A DNA stretch of 64,000 nt from Sphaerimonospora thailandensis (GCF_016863115.1 NZ_BOOG01000008.1:62001-126000); one strand, 5' to 3'. Positions 42,303 through 52,012 are shown, numbered from the stretch's first letter. Translations and numbers: made by a program. Notes: generated from the sequence alone by a model not told the origin.

Positions 42303-43412
42303 GTGCGAGGGGCGACCGTGGGGGCTCTGTTCATCGGAGTGGATGGCGGTGGCACCAGCACGCGGTGTGTCGTCGCCGGCGACAACGGGGAGATCACCGG
42401 GCGCGGACGCGCGGGGGGCGCGAACGTGGTCTCCGTCGCCGACCCGGCCGCCAACCTGCTCGCCGCGCTGCTCGCCGCGCTGGAGGGCCTCGACCGCTCG
42501 CGCGTGGCCGGGGGAGTCTTCGGCCTGGCCGGCGTCGAGGCCATGGGAGGGCTGGCGGAACGGGTCTGGAAGGAGGCCGGGCTGCCCGGACGTCCGACCG
42601 TGGTCCCGGACATGCTGGTCGCGTTCACCGGCGCGACCACGGAGCCGGACGGGACCGTCCTGGTGGCCGGCACAGGCGCGGGTGGCGCCCGGATCCAGCA
42701 CCGGCAGGTCGTACGGCGTGCCGACGGCTGGGGCTGGCTGCTGGGCGACGAGGGCTCCGGGGTGTGGATCGGCAGGCGTGCCGTCGCCGCCGCGCTGACC
42801 GCCCTCGACGGCCGCGCCGCTCCGACCGCCCTGGTCGACGACGTCGCGGCCGCGATCCTCGACGATGCCGCCGCCTCCGGGGACGGGGACGGGGACCGGC
42901 GGGACGCCCCGGGGCTCGCCCGGGCGATCGTCTCGGCTGTCTACGCCCGCGTAGCCGAGTCCGGCCCGGCCTGGCTCGCCACGCTCGCCCCGGTGGCCGA
43001 CGCCGCAGCCCGCGACGGGGACCCGGTCGCACGGGAGATCCTCCGGGAGGGCGCCGCGCTGCTGTGCCGTACGGCACTCGCCGTACGCTCACGGGGCTCG
43101 TGGGGCTCACGGGGCTCGCAGGGCTCGCGGGACCTGCCGGACACGGCGGACGGCGCCGGTCCCGCGGCGCCGGGTCCGCTCGTGCTGGCCGGATCCCTGC
43201 TGACCGAGCGGACCGAACTGGCCGCACTGGTACGCGCCGAGCTGGGGGAGCGGGCCGGCCTCTCAGCCGGCACCGGCTCCCTCGGCGATTGGCTGCTCGC
43301 GGGCGACGCCGCCGCGGGGGCCGCCGCGCTGGCGCTCCGGGCCGTCCTGCCCCCCGACGATCCGCGCGCGCTGGAGGGACACCGCAGGCTCATCGCGCAG
43401 GGGGCGCGATGA
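42303..43412 (+). CDS. BadF/BadG-family sugar kinase (MurK/GlcNAc-kinase-like)
   Basis: The 369-residue ASKHA-fold kinase starts with the phosphate-binding FIGVDGGGTSTRCVV and has VVPDMLVAF, LVAGTGAGG and GWGWLLGDEGSGVWIG, the marks of BadF-type N-acetylglucosamine kinases. MurK of this family phosphorylates MurNAc and GlcNAc. The context (nagZ, namZ, murQ) argues for MurNAc as a substrate. Residues 260-276 are a low-complexity insert (RGSWGSRGSQGSRD) from a 9-bp repeat. The start is GTG 42303 or 42318. It overlaps nagZ by 4 bp. Confidence 0.88.
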   Translation: MRGATVGALFIGVDGGGTSTRCVVAGDNGEITGRGRAGGANVVSVADPAANLLAALLAALEGLDRSRVAGGVFGLAGVEAMGGLAERVWKEAGLPGRPTVVPDMLVAFTGATTEPDGTVLVAGTGAGGARIQHRQVVRRADGWGWLLGDEGSGVWIGRRAVAAALTALDGRAAPTALVDDVAAAILDDAAASGDGDGDRRDAPGLARAIVSAVYARVAESGPAWLATLAPVADAAARDGDPVAREILREGAALLCRTALAVRSRGSWGSRGSQGSRDLPDTADGAGPAAPGPLVLAGSLLTERTELAALVRAELGERAGLSAGTGSLGDWLLAGDAAAGAAALALRAVLPPDDPRALEGHRRLIAQGAR

Positions 43413-44944
43413 GGGCGGGCGGCCGGAAGACGGGTCTGACAGCCGGGTCCCCGAGATCGACGGACGACCTGGACCGGCTGGCGATGGCCGTGCTCCAGCC
43501 CGGCTTCGAAGGTACGGCTCCGCCCGGCTGGCTGTGCCGGGCGCTGGCCGAGGGCCTGGGCGGGGTGGTGCTGTTCGCCCGTAACATCGCCGATCCGGCG
43601 CAGACGGCAGCGCTCACCGCGGCGCTGCGCGCGGACAACCCCGAGGTGATCGTCGCGGTCGACGAGGAGGGCGGCACGGTCACCCGGCTGGAGGCGGGCT
43701 CCGGCAGCTCCTGGCCGGGCAACCTCGCCCTCGGCGTGGCCGACGACGTCCGGCTGACCGAGCGGGTGGCCCGCCAGATCGGCCGGCTCGTCGCCGCCTC
43801 CGGCATCACGCTCGACTACGCCCCCGTGGTGGATGTGAACGCCGACCCGCTCAATCCGGTGATCGGCATCCGCTCCTTCGGAGCGGACCCGGAGGCGGTC
43901 TCCCGGCACGCGGTGGCCTGGATCAAGGGGCTACAGGGCAGCGGGGTGGCGGCCTGTGCCAAGCATTTCCCCGGCCACGGCGCCACCCGCAGCGACTCCC
44001 ACCTGGAGCTGCCGACCGTCGAGGCGCCGCGTGAGGTGCTCGACCTGCGCGACCTGCCGCCGTTCCGCGCCGCCATCGCGGCGGGGGTCCAGGCGATCAT
44101 GTGCGGTCATCTGCTCGTGCCCGCCCTCGACGAGGTCCCGGCCACGCTGAGCCGGGCCGTGCTGACCGGGCTGCTGCGCGATGAGCTCGGCTTCGACGGC
44201 GTGCTGGTGACCGACGCGATCGAGATGCGGGCGGTGGCCGCGCTCCACGAGCCCGGCGAGATCGCCGTACGGGCCCTGGCCGCCGGGGCCGACGCCGTCT
44301 GCGTGGGCCGGTCCTCGCCGGGTGGAGAGAGCGTGTACGAACTGCGGGACGCCATCGTCGGGGCGGCCCGGGAGGGCAGGCTCTCCGAGGAACGGCTGGT
44401 GGAGGCGGCGGGCCGGGTGCGCCGCCTGGCCCGCTGGCATGAGGCGCGGGCCCGGGTCCGCGCGGCGGCCGCACCCGACGCCGACGAGGGACTGGGAGAC
44501 GCGGTGGCGGCCGCGGCGCTGCGCATGGCCGGTGCGGCGGCCCGGCCGGTGCTGAGCGCCGCGCCGCTGGTCGTCCAGATATCGGCCCGGCTGAGCCAGG
44601 CCGTGGATCCCAGCGCCGGCGGACGCAGGCCGGGCCTCGCCGCGGCGATCGCCGAGCTCCTCCCCGGGACGGAACGTGCCGAGATCGGTGAGGGCGACGG
44701 GCTGCCCGATCTCGGGACGGCCGCCGGACGGCCGGTCGTGCTCGCCGTCCACGACGCGGTACGGCACGGCTGGATGCGGCGTCTGATCGCGGAAGCCGTA
44801 CGGGCCCGCCCGGACGCGGTGGTGGTGGAGACCGGGGTGCCGGGACCGCCCGCCGGCGCCGTGTACCTCGCCACCCATGGCGACTCGGCCGCCTCCATGC
44901 GTGCCGCGGCCCGCCGGTTGACCGACGACGCGTCGGCGTCGTGA
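43409..44944 (+). CDS. nagZ: GH3 beta-N-acetylhexosaminidase (NagZ-like)
   Basis: The 511-residue enzyme has the GH3 barrel with IVAVDEEGGTVTRL, KHFPGHGATRSDSH (Lys185, His186; Asp196-His198 as the mobile acid/base dyad of NagZ) and nucleophile Asp269 in VTDAIEMRA. A C-terminal GH3-like second domain follows, as in longer Gram-positive NagZ. It should remove non-reducing GlcNAc from muropeptides. I see no signal peptide, unlike the secreted Bacillus enzyme. ATG 43409 overlaps the kinase stop (ATGA), so the two are translationally coupled. Confidence 0.93.
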   Translation: MRAGGRKTGLTAGSPRSTDDLDRLAMAVLQPGFEGTAPPGWLCRALAEGLGGVVLFARNIADPAQTAALTAALRADNPEVIVAVDEEGGTVTRLEAGSGSSWPGNLALGVADDVRLTERVARQIGRLVAASGITLDYAPVVDVNADPLNPVIGIRSFGADPEAVSRHAVAWIKGLQGSGVAACAKHFPGHGATRSDSHLELPTVEAPREVLDLRDLPPFRAAIAAGVQAIMCGHLLVPALDEVPATLSRAVLTGLLRDELGFDGVLVTDAIEMRAVAALHEPGEIAVRALAAGADAVCVGRSSPGGESVYELRDAIVGAAREGRLSEERLVEAAGRVRRLARWHEARARVRAAAAPDADEGLGDAVAAAALRMAGAAARPVLSAAPLVVQISARLSQAVDPSAGGRRPGLAAAIAELLPGTERAEIGEGDGLPDLGTAAGRPVVLAVHDAVRHGWMRRLIAEAVRARPDAVVVETGVPGPPAGAVYLATHGDSAASMRAAARRLTDDASAS

Positions 44945-45047
44945 CCGGTCCCCAAACGATCAACGGAAACAGTCCGGCGCGACGTATCCCCAGGTAGACG
45001 CGTTAGGTAAAAATTAACTCCATATCTGACTGCACGGGCGGAAAAAA

Positions 45048-45076
45048 TTGACGCCGCTCTGGTGCGCCCGTATCGT
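45048..45076 (+). promoter_or_regulatory. Sigma70-type promoter of the transporter operon
   Basis: TTGACG (45048-45053) and TATCGT (45071-45076) have the ideal 17-bp spacing and lie 30 bp before ATG 45106. The A/T-rich GTTAGGTAAAAATTAAC just upstream (45002-45018) may bind a regulator. Confidence 0.65.
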
Positions 45077-45105
45077 CCAGGCATATCGGGAACCAGGAGC
45101 AGCCC

Positions 45106-46941
45106 ATGAAGCGACTCGCAGCGATCGTGGCTCTGGCAGCGACGCTCGCCACCGCCACCGCCTGCGGCACTACCGGGACCACCGGCACCACCGGGAACAC
45201 GGGGGCCGCCCAGACGGCGGGCGGCGGTGTCTTCACCACAATCGACGGCAGCAAACAGATCAACGCCAGCGCGCCGATCAACCCGTTCAACCCCGTGGGG
45301 TCCGTCTTCGCCGGGTACAACGGGATGGCGCTCGCCTGGCCGAAGAACGACCCGGTCGACCCCAACCAGTTCTACCCGGGGCTGGCCAGTAGCTGGACGA
45401 CGACGCCCGACCAGTCGGAGGTCGTCATCCACCTGCAGCCGGACGCCAGGTGGTCCGATGGCAAGCCGGTGACCAGCGAGGACGTCCGGGTGTCGATCGG
45501 TCTCGCCTACACCCAGGGCGGCACGGCGTACGCGCTCGATCCCAGGGCGGCGGGCGCCGCGGCCGACATCCACGTCGTCGACGCGAAGACCCTCAAGATC
45601 ACCCAGGGGGCGAACCGCAGCGGGATGTTCCTCAGCAACCTGCTGTCGACGGTGGTCGTGCCCGCGCACGTCTTCGGCCGGCTGCTGCCCGCCGACTTCT
45701 GGCACACCCTGAAGGTCGCCCAGGACGGCGAGGGCCCGGCCGCCGAACAGGCCAAGGCCGAGATCACCGGACTGGCCGAGAAGGTCATCGCCTTCGGGCC
45801 GGCGCACGACGTGTCCGCCGGGCCGTTCGTGCTGGAGCGGGTGAACCCCGGCGCGGCGCTGCTGAAGCGCAACCCCTACTTCTACAACAGCAAGGCGATC
45901 GCGCCGGACAAGGTGAAGGTACTCAACTACACCGGCAACGAGCAGATCTGGAACTACCTGATCTCCGGCAGGCTCGACAACGCCCCGTTCACGTCGGTGC
46001 CCACCGCCGTGATGGAGCGAATCCGCGGGGCCGGCGGCAGCAAGGTGATCAAGGGGTACTCGCCCGTGGCCACGTCGATGGCGTTCAACCAGGCGCACAA
46101 GCCGTACGACAACGTGCACGTGCGCCGGGCGCTGGCCTACCTGATCGACCGCGCCCAGGTCACGAAGATCGCATCCCCCGAGGGCGGCACGCCCGCCGTG
46201 ACCACCTCAGGCATCCACGCCAAGGCCGCCAGGGCCTGGCTGGACGGCGGGTTCGACACGCTCGAGCGTTACCGCGTCGACGCGGCCAAGGCCGACGCCG
46301 AGCTGCGGGCCGCCGGGATGACCAAGCGGGACGGCCGGTGGGCCCTGCCCGACGGCAAGCCGTGGCAGGTCCAGATCCACGTCCCCGCGTCGTTCTCCGA
46401 CTGGGTGGCGGCGGCCAAGTCGATCAGCAGCCAGCTCGGTGACCACGGCATCGACGCGACCGTGGTCACCGCAGCCGACTACACCCTTTATCTTGGAGAA
46501 CTGGCGGACGGCAAGTACGACGTCGCGTTCTGGCTGATCGGGCTGGGCCCGTCGCCGTACAACATCTTCCAGCGCCTGTACGGCCAGGCGAACGGCTGGC
46601 AGATGTTCGGCGGGCGGCTGTCGCACGTGGCGCCGGGCACCCAGGGCAACTGGATGGGCGGCCCGGAGACCGTCGACGCCGGAGCCGACGGCCGAGTCAA
46701 CCCCGGCGAGCTGACCAGCAGGCTCAGCTACGCCACCCCGGAGGAGCGCAAGCGCGTCGTCGGCGTCCTCGCCAGGCTGACCAACGAGCAACTGCCGGTC
46801 ATCCAGCTCTGGGACTACGTCAACACCCAGTTCGTGAACACCTCCCGGTACACGGCGTTCCCGCCGGACGACCACGACGCGCTGCGGCTGTCGTCGGGCG
46901 TGTGGATGCAACTCGGGATGATCAAGAAGAGGCAGGCATGA
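45106..46941 (+). CDS. Peptide/oligosaccharide-binding lipoprotein of ABC importer (SBP family 5)
   Basis: The 611-residue product has a lipoprotein signal (MKRLAAIVALAATLATATAC, acylated Cys20), a Thr/Gly linker (GTTGTTGTTGNTG) and the family-5 fold (LQPDARWSDGKPVTSEDVRV, AFNQAHKPYDNVHVRRALAY). Family-5 proteins bind peptides, nickel chelates or, in some cases, muropeptides and oligosaccharides. The neighbours are MurNAc-salvage enzymes, so a cell-wall fragment is the likely ligand. It is the first gene of a five-gene Opp/Dpp-type operon. A strong promoter and CAGGAG site precede it. Confidence 0.93.
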   Translation: MKRLAAIVALAATLATATACGTTGTTGTTGNTGAAQTAGGGVFTTIDGSKQINASAPINPFNPVGSVFAGYNGMALAWPKNDPVDPNQFYPGLASSWTTTPDQSEVVIHLQPDARWSDGKPVTSEDVRVSIGLAYTQGGTAYALDPRAAGAAADIHVVDAKTLKITQGANRSGMFLSNLLSTVVVPAHVFGRLLPADFWHTLKVAQDGEGPAAEQAKAEITGLAEKVIAFGPAHDVSAGPFVLERVNPGAALLKRNPYFYNSKAIAPDKVKVLNYTGNEQIWNYLISGRLDNAPFTSVPTAVMERIRGAGGSKVIKGYSPVATSMAFNQAHKPYDNVHVRRALAYLIDRAQVTKIASPEGGTPAVTTSGIHAKAARAWLDGGFDTLERYRVDAAKADAELRAAGMTKRDGRWALPDGKPWQVQIHVPASFSDWVAAAKSISSQLGDHGIDATVVTAADYTLYLGELADGKYDVAFWLIGLGPSPYNIFQRLYGQANGWQMFGGRLSHVAPGTQGNWMGGPETVDAGADGRVNPGELTSRLSYATPEERKRVVGVLARLTNEQLPVIQLWDYVNTQFVNTSRYTAFPPDDHDALRLSSGVWMQLGMIKKRQA

Positions 46942-48020
46942 CGCCAACGCTCCGGGGACGCGCCCGGTCCAAGACCTCGAAGACTTCGCCGACATCGCCG
47001 ACCTCGTCGGCGTCGCCGAAGGCGGTCGCGAGGCGCGTGGCGGGCCACGTCGCACGTGGCCTGGCCATGATCTGGGTCGTCGCCACGATCAGCTTCGTCA
47101 TCATCCGGGAGATCCCCGGAGACCCGGTCAAGGGTCAGTACGAGAGCCTGATCCAGAAGGGCATGTCGCCCGAGCAGGCCGAGCGGGCCACCGCCGTGCT
47201 GTACGGCTTCCTGCCCACCGGCAGCCTCTGGGAGCAGTACACCGGCTACATCAACTCGCTGCTCCACCTCGACCTCGGCCGGTCGCTCAGCACGCCGGGC
47301 GTGGAGGTGACCACGCTGATCGGTTCGGCGGCCCGCTGGACCGTGCTGCCGGTGCTGGCCGGCACGCTGCTGAGCTTCCTGCTCGGCGTCATCATGGGCG
47401 TCTACGCGGCGATCAAGCGATCGGGCCGGCTCGGCGACGTGCTCGCGCTGTCGGGCTCGCTGCTGCACGGCGTGCCGGTGTACGTCATCGGCCTGCTGCT
47501 CACCGCGATCTTCGCGACGCTGTGGCCGATCATGCCGTCCGGCGGCCCGGTCGACGTCGAGCACGTCCCCGGCCTCAACCCCGGCTATCTCGGCTCGCTG
47601 GCGCACCACGCGGTGCTGCCGGTCGTGACGTACACACTGGCCAGCTACGGCGGGTGGATCCTCGCGATGAAGTCGAACGTGGTCGCCGTGCTCGGCGACG
47701 ACTTCATCCTCGCGGCCGAGCTCCGCGGGCTCAAACGCGGCATCGTGTTCCGCTACATCGCGCGCAACGCGATCCTCCCGCTGTTCACGGTCCTCGCCCT
47801 GTCGATCGGCATGCTGTTCGGCGGGTCGATCTTCATCGAGCAGATCTTCAACTACCCCGGGCTCGGGCTGCTGCTGGTGGGCAGCATCAGCAGCCGTGAC
47901 TACGCGCTCATGGGCGGCACGTTCCTGGTGATCACGATCGGCATCGTCGTCGCCAACATCGTCGCCGACCTGCTCTACACGGCGATCGACCCCCGGGTCA
48001 GGAGCGGAGGCGCGGCATGA
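46938..48020 (+). CDS. ABC importer permease 1 (DppB/OppB type)
   Basis: The 360-residue membrane protein has about six helices after a Ser/Thr/Lys-rich cytoplasmic start (RSKTSKTSPTSPTSS). It carries DPVKGQYESLIQKG, the long periplasmic DppB-type loop, and the EAA-type coupling region FILAAELRGLKRGIVFRYIA. Its ATG overlaps the binding-protein stop by 4 bp, and its end overlaps permease 2 by 4 bp. It would form the channel with the next gene product. Confidence 0.94.
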   Translation: MTPTLRGRARSKTSKTSPTSPTSSASPKAVARRVAGHVARGLAMIWVVATISFVIIREIPGDPVKGQYESLIQKGMSPEQAERATAVLYGFLPTGSLWEQYTGYINSLLHLDLGRSLSTPGVEVTTLIGSAARWTVLPVLAGTLLSFLLGVIMGVYAAIKRSGRLGDVLALSGSLLHGVPVYVIGLLLTAIFATLWPIMPSGGPVDVEHVPGLNPGYLGSLAHHAVLPVVTYTLASYGGWILAMKSNVVAVLGDDFILAAELRGLKRGIVFRYIARNAILPLFTVLALSIGMLFGGSIFIEQIFNYPGLGLLLVGSISSRDYALMGGTFLVITIGIVVANIVADLLYTAIDPRVRSGGAA

Positions 48021-48958
48021 GCATCATGACCAACGCCCAGGAGACGACCGACCCGCGGTCGGCCCCCGGCGGCACGCCGGGCGTCACCCGGGCCACGCTC
48101 CGGCGCAACTTCTGGCGCGGGGTGTGGCGGGTGCTGCGCCGCAAGCCGAGCCGGATGGTCGGCGTCGTCATCGTCGCCGGCTTCGCCGTGATGGGCGTGG
48201 CCGGGCCGCTGCTCTACCCCGACCACCTGCCCAGGGACGACGACGCCCTCTACGCGCCGCCCAGCCTGCGGCACCCGTTCGGCACCGACTTCGAGGGCAC
48301 CGACGTGCTCGCACTGGTGATCACCGGGGCGCGCTACGTGCTGCTCACCGGCCTGGCGACCGCGGTCATCACGGTCGCGCTCGGCACCCTGATCGGGTTG
48401 TTCGCCGGGTTCCGCCGCGGCCGGTGGGACACCGTGCTCATGCGGGTCACCGACGTCAACCTGGCGATCCCCGGCCTGCCGCTGCTGCTCGTGCTGTCCA
48501 CCGTGTGGAAGTTCGAGAGCCCGCTGGAGATGGGCCTGGTGCTCGGCCTGCTGGGCTGGGGCGGCATCGCCCGGGCCGTACGGTCCCAGACGCTGTCGCT
48601 GCGCGAGCGGGGGTTCATCGAGGCGGCCAGGGGGCTCGGCCTGCCGACCACCCACATCATCGGCCGCGAGTTGCTGCCGAGCATGGCCCCCTACATCGCG
48701 ATGAACATGCTGATCGCCGTCACCGGCGCCGTCTACGCCCAGGTCGGCCTGTTCTTCCTCGGCGTCCTGCCGTTCGAGTCCAACAACTGGGGCGTGATGC
48801 TCAACCTGGCCGTCTTCAACGGCGGCGCGCTCACCACCGCGGCGGCGCTGCCGTACCTGATGGCTCCGCTGCTCGCGATCCTGCTGCTGACGCTGGGCAT
48901 CGTGCTCATCGTCGACGCCATGGACGAGATCTTCAACCCCCGCCTGCGGGAGGAGTAG
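48017..48958 (+). CDS. ABC importer permease 2 (DppC/OppC type)
   Basis: The 313-residue membrane protein has an N-terminal OppC cytoplasmic segment (LRRKPSRMVGVVIVAGFAVM), the typical HPFGTDFEGTDVLALVITGA lead-in, six helices and the coupling loop GFIEAARGLGLPTTHIIGRE. It overlaps the permease 1 stop by 4 bp. It lies 4 bp before the first ATPase gene. Confidence 0.94.
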   Translation: MSIMTNAQETTDPRSAPGGTPGVTRATLRRNFWRGVWRVLRRKPSRMVGVVIVAGFAVMGVAGPLLYPDHLPRDDDALYAPPSLRHPFGTDFEGTDVLALVITGARYVLLTGLATAVITVALGTLIGLFAGFRRGRWDTVLMRVTDVNLAIPGLPLLLVLSTVWKFESPLEMGLVLGLLGWGGIARAVRSQTLSLRERGFIEAARGLGLPTTHIIGRELLPSMAPYIAMNMLIAVTGAVYAQVGLFFLGVLPFESNNWGVMLNLAVFNGGALTTAAALPYLMAPLLAILLLTLGIVLIVDAMDEIFNPRLREE

Positions 48959-48962
48959 CCGA

Positions 48963-50033
48963 ATGACCGCCAACCCAACGGCGCCGGCCGTGCGCGTGCG
49001 CGGGCTCACCGTCGTCTACAAGACCCCGGTGGGTGAGCTGCCCGCCGTCTCGAACGTCGATCTCACCCTCGCTCCCGGCACGATCACCGGTGTCGTCGGC
49101 GAGTCCGGCTCGGGCAAGTCGACGCTCGCGCTGTGCCTGCTCAACGCCGTGCAGTCGCCGGGCCGGATCGCGGCGGGCAGCGTCGAGATCGACGGCCTCG
49201 GCGACGTGGTCGAGCTCGGCGGCGAGGAGCTGCGGCGGGCCCGCGGCCGGCACGTCGGGTACGTCTTCCAGGCGGCGCAGAACTCGCTCAACCCGCTCAA
49301 GACGATCGGCAAGCAGCTGCTCGACCTCGGCCGCTCCCACGGCGTCGAGGACCTGCGCGCGCTCGTGCGCGACGCGAAGGACCTGCTGGCCCGCATGGGC
49401 ATGGACGGCGCCCGCGTGCTCGACTCCTACCAGCACGAGCTGTCGGGCGGCATGCGCCAGCGCGTCGGCATCATGCTCGCGCTCGTGCTCAACGCCAAGG
49501 TCGTCGTGCTCGACGAGCCGACCACGGCCCTCGACATGATCACCCAGGCGACCATCCTGCGGATCGTCCGCGAGGTCCACGACGAGCGGGGGCTCACCAC
49601 GCTCGTCATCACCCACGACGTCGGCGCGGTCGCCGAGGTCGCCGACAACCTCGCCGTGATGTACGGCGGGCGGGTGGTCGAGCACGGCCCGGTCATGGAG
49701 GTGCTCGGCTCGCCCCGGCACCCGTACACCCGCGGCCTGATCCGGGCGATCCCGCGCCTGTCCGGCGACATCTCGCTGGCCCGGGCGCTGCCGGGGCGGC
49801 CCCCCACCCTCGGGACCCTCCCGGCCGCCGGGTGTGTGTTCCGCGAGCGCTGCGACCGGCGGATGGACGTCTGCGACACCGTCGAGCCCGTCCCGCTGAC
49901 CCGCGACGGGCGGACGGTCGCCTGCCACGCGGTCGATGCCGCCGCCGATGTCGATGCCAATGCCGCTCCCGGCGTGGCCGCCGGCGCCGCCGACCGCACG
50001 CCCACGACCGCCCGGCGTAAGGAGTACGCTTGA
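48963..50033 (+). CDS. ABC importer ATPase 1 (DppD/OppD type)
   Basis: The 356-residue ATPase has Walker A GESGSGKST, signature LSGGMRQRVGIMLAL, Walker B VVLDEPTTALD and the switch His in ITHDVG. It has the OppD C-terminal extension with the Cys motif (GCVFRERCDRRMDVCDTVEP, then VACH) that in relatives holds an iron-sulfur cluster. The tail is Ala/Asp-rich. It overlaps the second ATPase gene by 4 bp. Confidence 0.94.
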   Translation: MTANPTAPAVRVRGLTVVYKTPVGELPAVSNVDLTLAPGTITGVVGESGSGKSTLALCLLNAVQSPGRIAAGSVEIDGLGDVVELGGEELRRARGRHVGYVFQAAQNSLNPLKTIGKQLLDLGRSHGVEDLRALVRDAKDLLARMGMDGARVLDSYQHELSGGMRQRVGIMLALVLNAKVVVLDEPTTALDMITQATILRIVREVHDERGLTTLVITHDVGAVAEVADNLAVMYGGRVVEHGPVMEVLGSPRHPYTRGLIRAIPRLSGDISLARALPGRPPTLGTLPAAGCVFRERCDRRMDVCDTVEPVPLTRDGRTVACHAVDAAADVDANAAPGVAAGAADRTPTTARRKEYA

Positions 50034-51097
50034 TCACCGGAACCGGCATCACCAAGACCTTCAAGCAGCGCGGGAGCGTGCTCGGCGCCCGCGAGGTGCG
50101 GGCGCTGCGCGAGGTGGACTTCGCCATCGAGCCGGGTGGCGCGGTGTCGTTCATCGGAGAGTCGGGCTGCGGCAAGACCACGCTCGGCCGGATCATCGCC
50201 GGACTGGAGACCTACGACTCCGGCGAGATCGTCATCGACGGCGTGCCGATGTCCGGGCTCGGCCACCGGCGGCGTCAGCCGCACTTCCGCAGGATCCAGC
50301 TCATCCACCAGGACCCCTACTCCGCGCTGAACCCCACCAGGACCATCCACCAGACGCTGGAGGCGCCGCTGGCGCTGCGTGCCAAGCAGACCGGCAGGTC
50401 GAGGTCGTGGGTGGACGCGCGGGCGGAGGAGCTGCTCGGCCTGGTCGGCATCGACCCCGGTTACGTGCTGCCGAGGTATCCGCACCAGCTGTCGGGCGGC
50501 ATGCGCCAGCGCGTGGTGATCGCCCGGGCGCTGACGATGGACCCGGAGGTGCTCGTGGCCGACGAGGCCGTGTCGATGATCGACGTGTCGCTGCGGCTGG
50601 GCATCCTCGGGCTGCTCAAGGACCTGCGGGTACGGCTCGGCGTCGGCGTGCTGTTCATCACCCACGACATCGCCACCGCACGCTACCTCGGCGACGACAG
50701 CGAGCTCTACGTGCTCTACCGGGGTCAGGTCGTGGAGCACGGGCCGACCGAGACGGTCATCACCCGGCCGGTGCATCCGTACACCCAGTCGCTGCTGTCG
50801 GCCACCCCGGTTCTGCACGGGCTGGAGAAGCCCGGGGCGGAGCGGGTGGTGCCGACCGAGGCCCTCGACCCCAGCAGGACCGACGAGGGCTGCCTGTTCG
50901 CGCCCCGGTGCCAGTTCGCCACGCAGCTGTGCACCGAGCAGCGGCCGCGGCTGAGCCACGACGGCACGACCCTCCAGGAGCACGCCTGCTTCCACCCCCG
51001 GACCCGGAGCGTGATCCCGACCGGGACGGGCACGGAGACGGAGATGGGGGCTGACACGCTCGCGGACACCGGCGCGGACATGGGGGCACGCGGGTGA
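50030..51097 (+). CDS. ABC importer ATPase 2 (DppF/OppF type)
   Basis: The 355-residue ATPase has Walker A GESGCGKTT, signature LSGGMRQRVVIARAL, Walker B VLVADEAVSMIDVS (Ala-Val where most have Pro-Thr) and ITHDIATARYL. It ends with the OppF Cys motif (GCLFAPRCQFATQLCTEQRP, HACFHP) and a Thr/Asp-rich tail. The start is TTG 50030, inside the previous stop region, with AAGGAG five bases upstream. It overlaps the GNAT gene by 4 bp, so seven genes from nagZ's neighbour onward are tightly packed. Confidence 0.92.
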   Translation: MITGTGITKTFKQRGSVLGAREVRALREVDFAIEPGGAVSFIGESGCGKTTLGRIIAGLETYDSGEIVIDGVPMSGLGHRRRQPHFRRIQLIHQDPYSALNPTRTIHQTLEAPLALRAKQTGRSRSWVDARAEELLGLVGIDPGYVLPRYPHQLSGGMRQRVVIARALTMDPEVLVADEAVSMIDVSLRLGILGLLKDLRVRLGVGVLFITHDIATARYLGDDSELYVLYRGQVVEHGPTETVITRPVHPYTQSLLSATPVLHGLEKPGAERVVPTEALDPSRTDEGCLFAPRCQFATQLCTEQRPRLSHDGTTLQEHACFHPRTRSVIPTGTGTETEMGADTLADTGADMGARG

Positions 51098-51987
51098 GCG
51101 GGCCGGCGGTACGGATCGATCCGGTACGGCCGGAGGCCACCGGGGTGGCCGAGACGGCCGCGGACGCGCTGTGGGCGGACGCCGCCGAGGCGCCGCTCGT
51201 CGTGCGACGGCTGGCCGACCCGCCCGAGGGCCGCCGGTGGACCGCCCTGGCCACCCCGGATCTGGACGGCGTGGTGCTCGCCTCCCTGAGCGGCGCAGCC
51301 GACGGAGGCGGCGTGGCGGGCCACGTGGACCTGCTCGCCGTCCACCCCCGCGCGCAGGGCCGGGGCATCGGCCGGGCGCTCGTGACCGCCGCCGAGGAGT
51401 GGCTGCGGGCACAGGGCGCGACCGAGGCGCGCTTCGCCGGGAACCCGCCCTGCTACGGCTGGCCGGGCATCGACGTGCGCTACACCCCGGCGGCCTGCCT
51501 CGCCGAGCGCCTCGGCTACGAGCGGTACCGCATCGCCTGGAACATGACCGCCGACCTGCCGTCCTCCTCGGCTGAGGAGGACGCCGCCGACCTGGCCCGG
51601 CTCGCCGCCGCCGGCGTCGCCGTACACCCGGCCCCGGCGGGGGAGCGGGCGGCGGTCGTCGAGTTCGTGCGGCGGCAGTGGAACGACGCGTGGGCCTGGG
51701 AGGCCGGACAGGCGACCGGCTGCCACTACGCCGAGCGGGACGGGGAGATCCTCGGGTTCGCCGCGTGGGGAAGCCGGCCGCTGTGGTTCGGCCCGATGGG
51801 CACGGCCGAGGCGGCGCGGGGGCTCGGTGTGGGCAGGGTGCTGCTGCGACGCTGCCTGGCCGATCAGGCGGCCGCCGGGCTGCGCAGCGCGCAGATCGGC
51901 TGGGTGGGCCCGATCCGCTTCTACTCGCGGGCGGTGGACGCGCGGGTCGAGCGGGTCTTCTGGCTCTACCGCCGCCCGCTCGGCTGA
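51094..51987 (+). CDS. GNAT-family acetyltransferase, two-domain
   Basis: The 297-residue protein has an N-terminal GNAT domain with acetyl-CoA motif A (VDLLAVHPRAQGRGIGRALV) and a second, more diverged GNAT half (FAAWGSRPLWFGPMGTAEAA, RGLGVGRVLLRRCLADQAAA). Its GTG start overlaps the ATPase 2 stop, so it belongs to the import operon. It may acetylate an amino sugar or amino acid freed from cell-wall fragments; that role is inferred only from position. Confidence 0.85.
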   Translation: MSGPAVRIDPVRPEATGVAETAADALWADAAEAPLVVRRLADPPEGRRWTALATPDLDGVVLASLSGAADGGGVAGHVDLLAVHPRAQGRGIGRALVTAAEEWLRAQGATEARFAGNPPCYGWPGIDVRYTPAACLAERLGYERYRIAWNMTADLPSSSAEEDAADLARLAAAGVAVHPAPAGERAAVVEFVRRQWNDAWAWEAGQATGCHYAERDGEILGFAAWGSRPLWFGPMGTAEAARGLGVGRVLLRRCLADQAAAGLRSAQIGWVGPIRFYSRAVDARVERVFWLYRRPLG

Positions 51988-52012
51988 CCTCGCAGGGCGA
52001 AAAGCCGTGACG

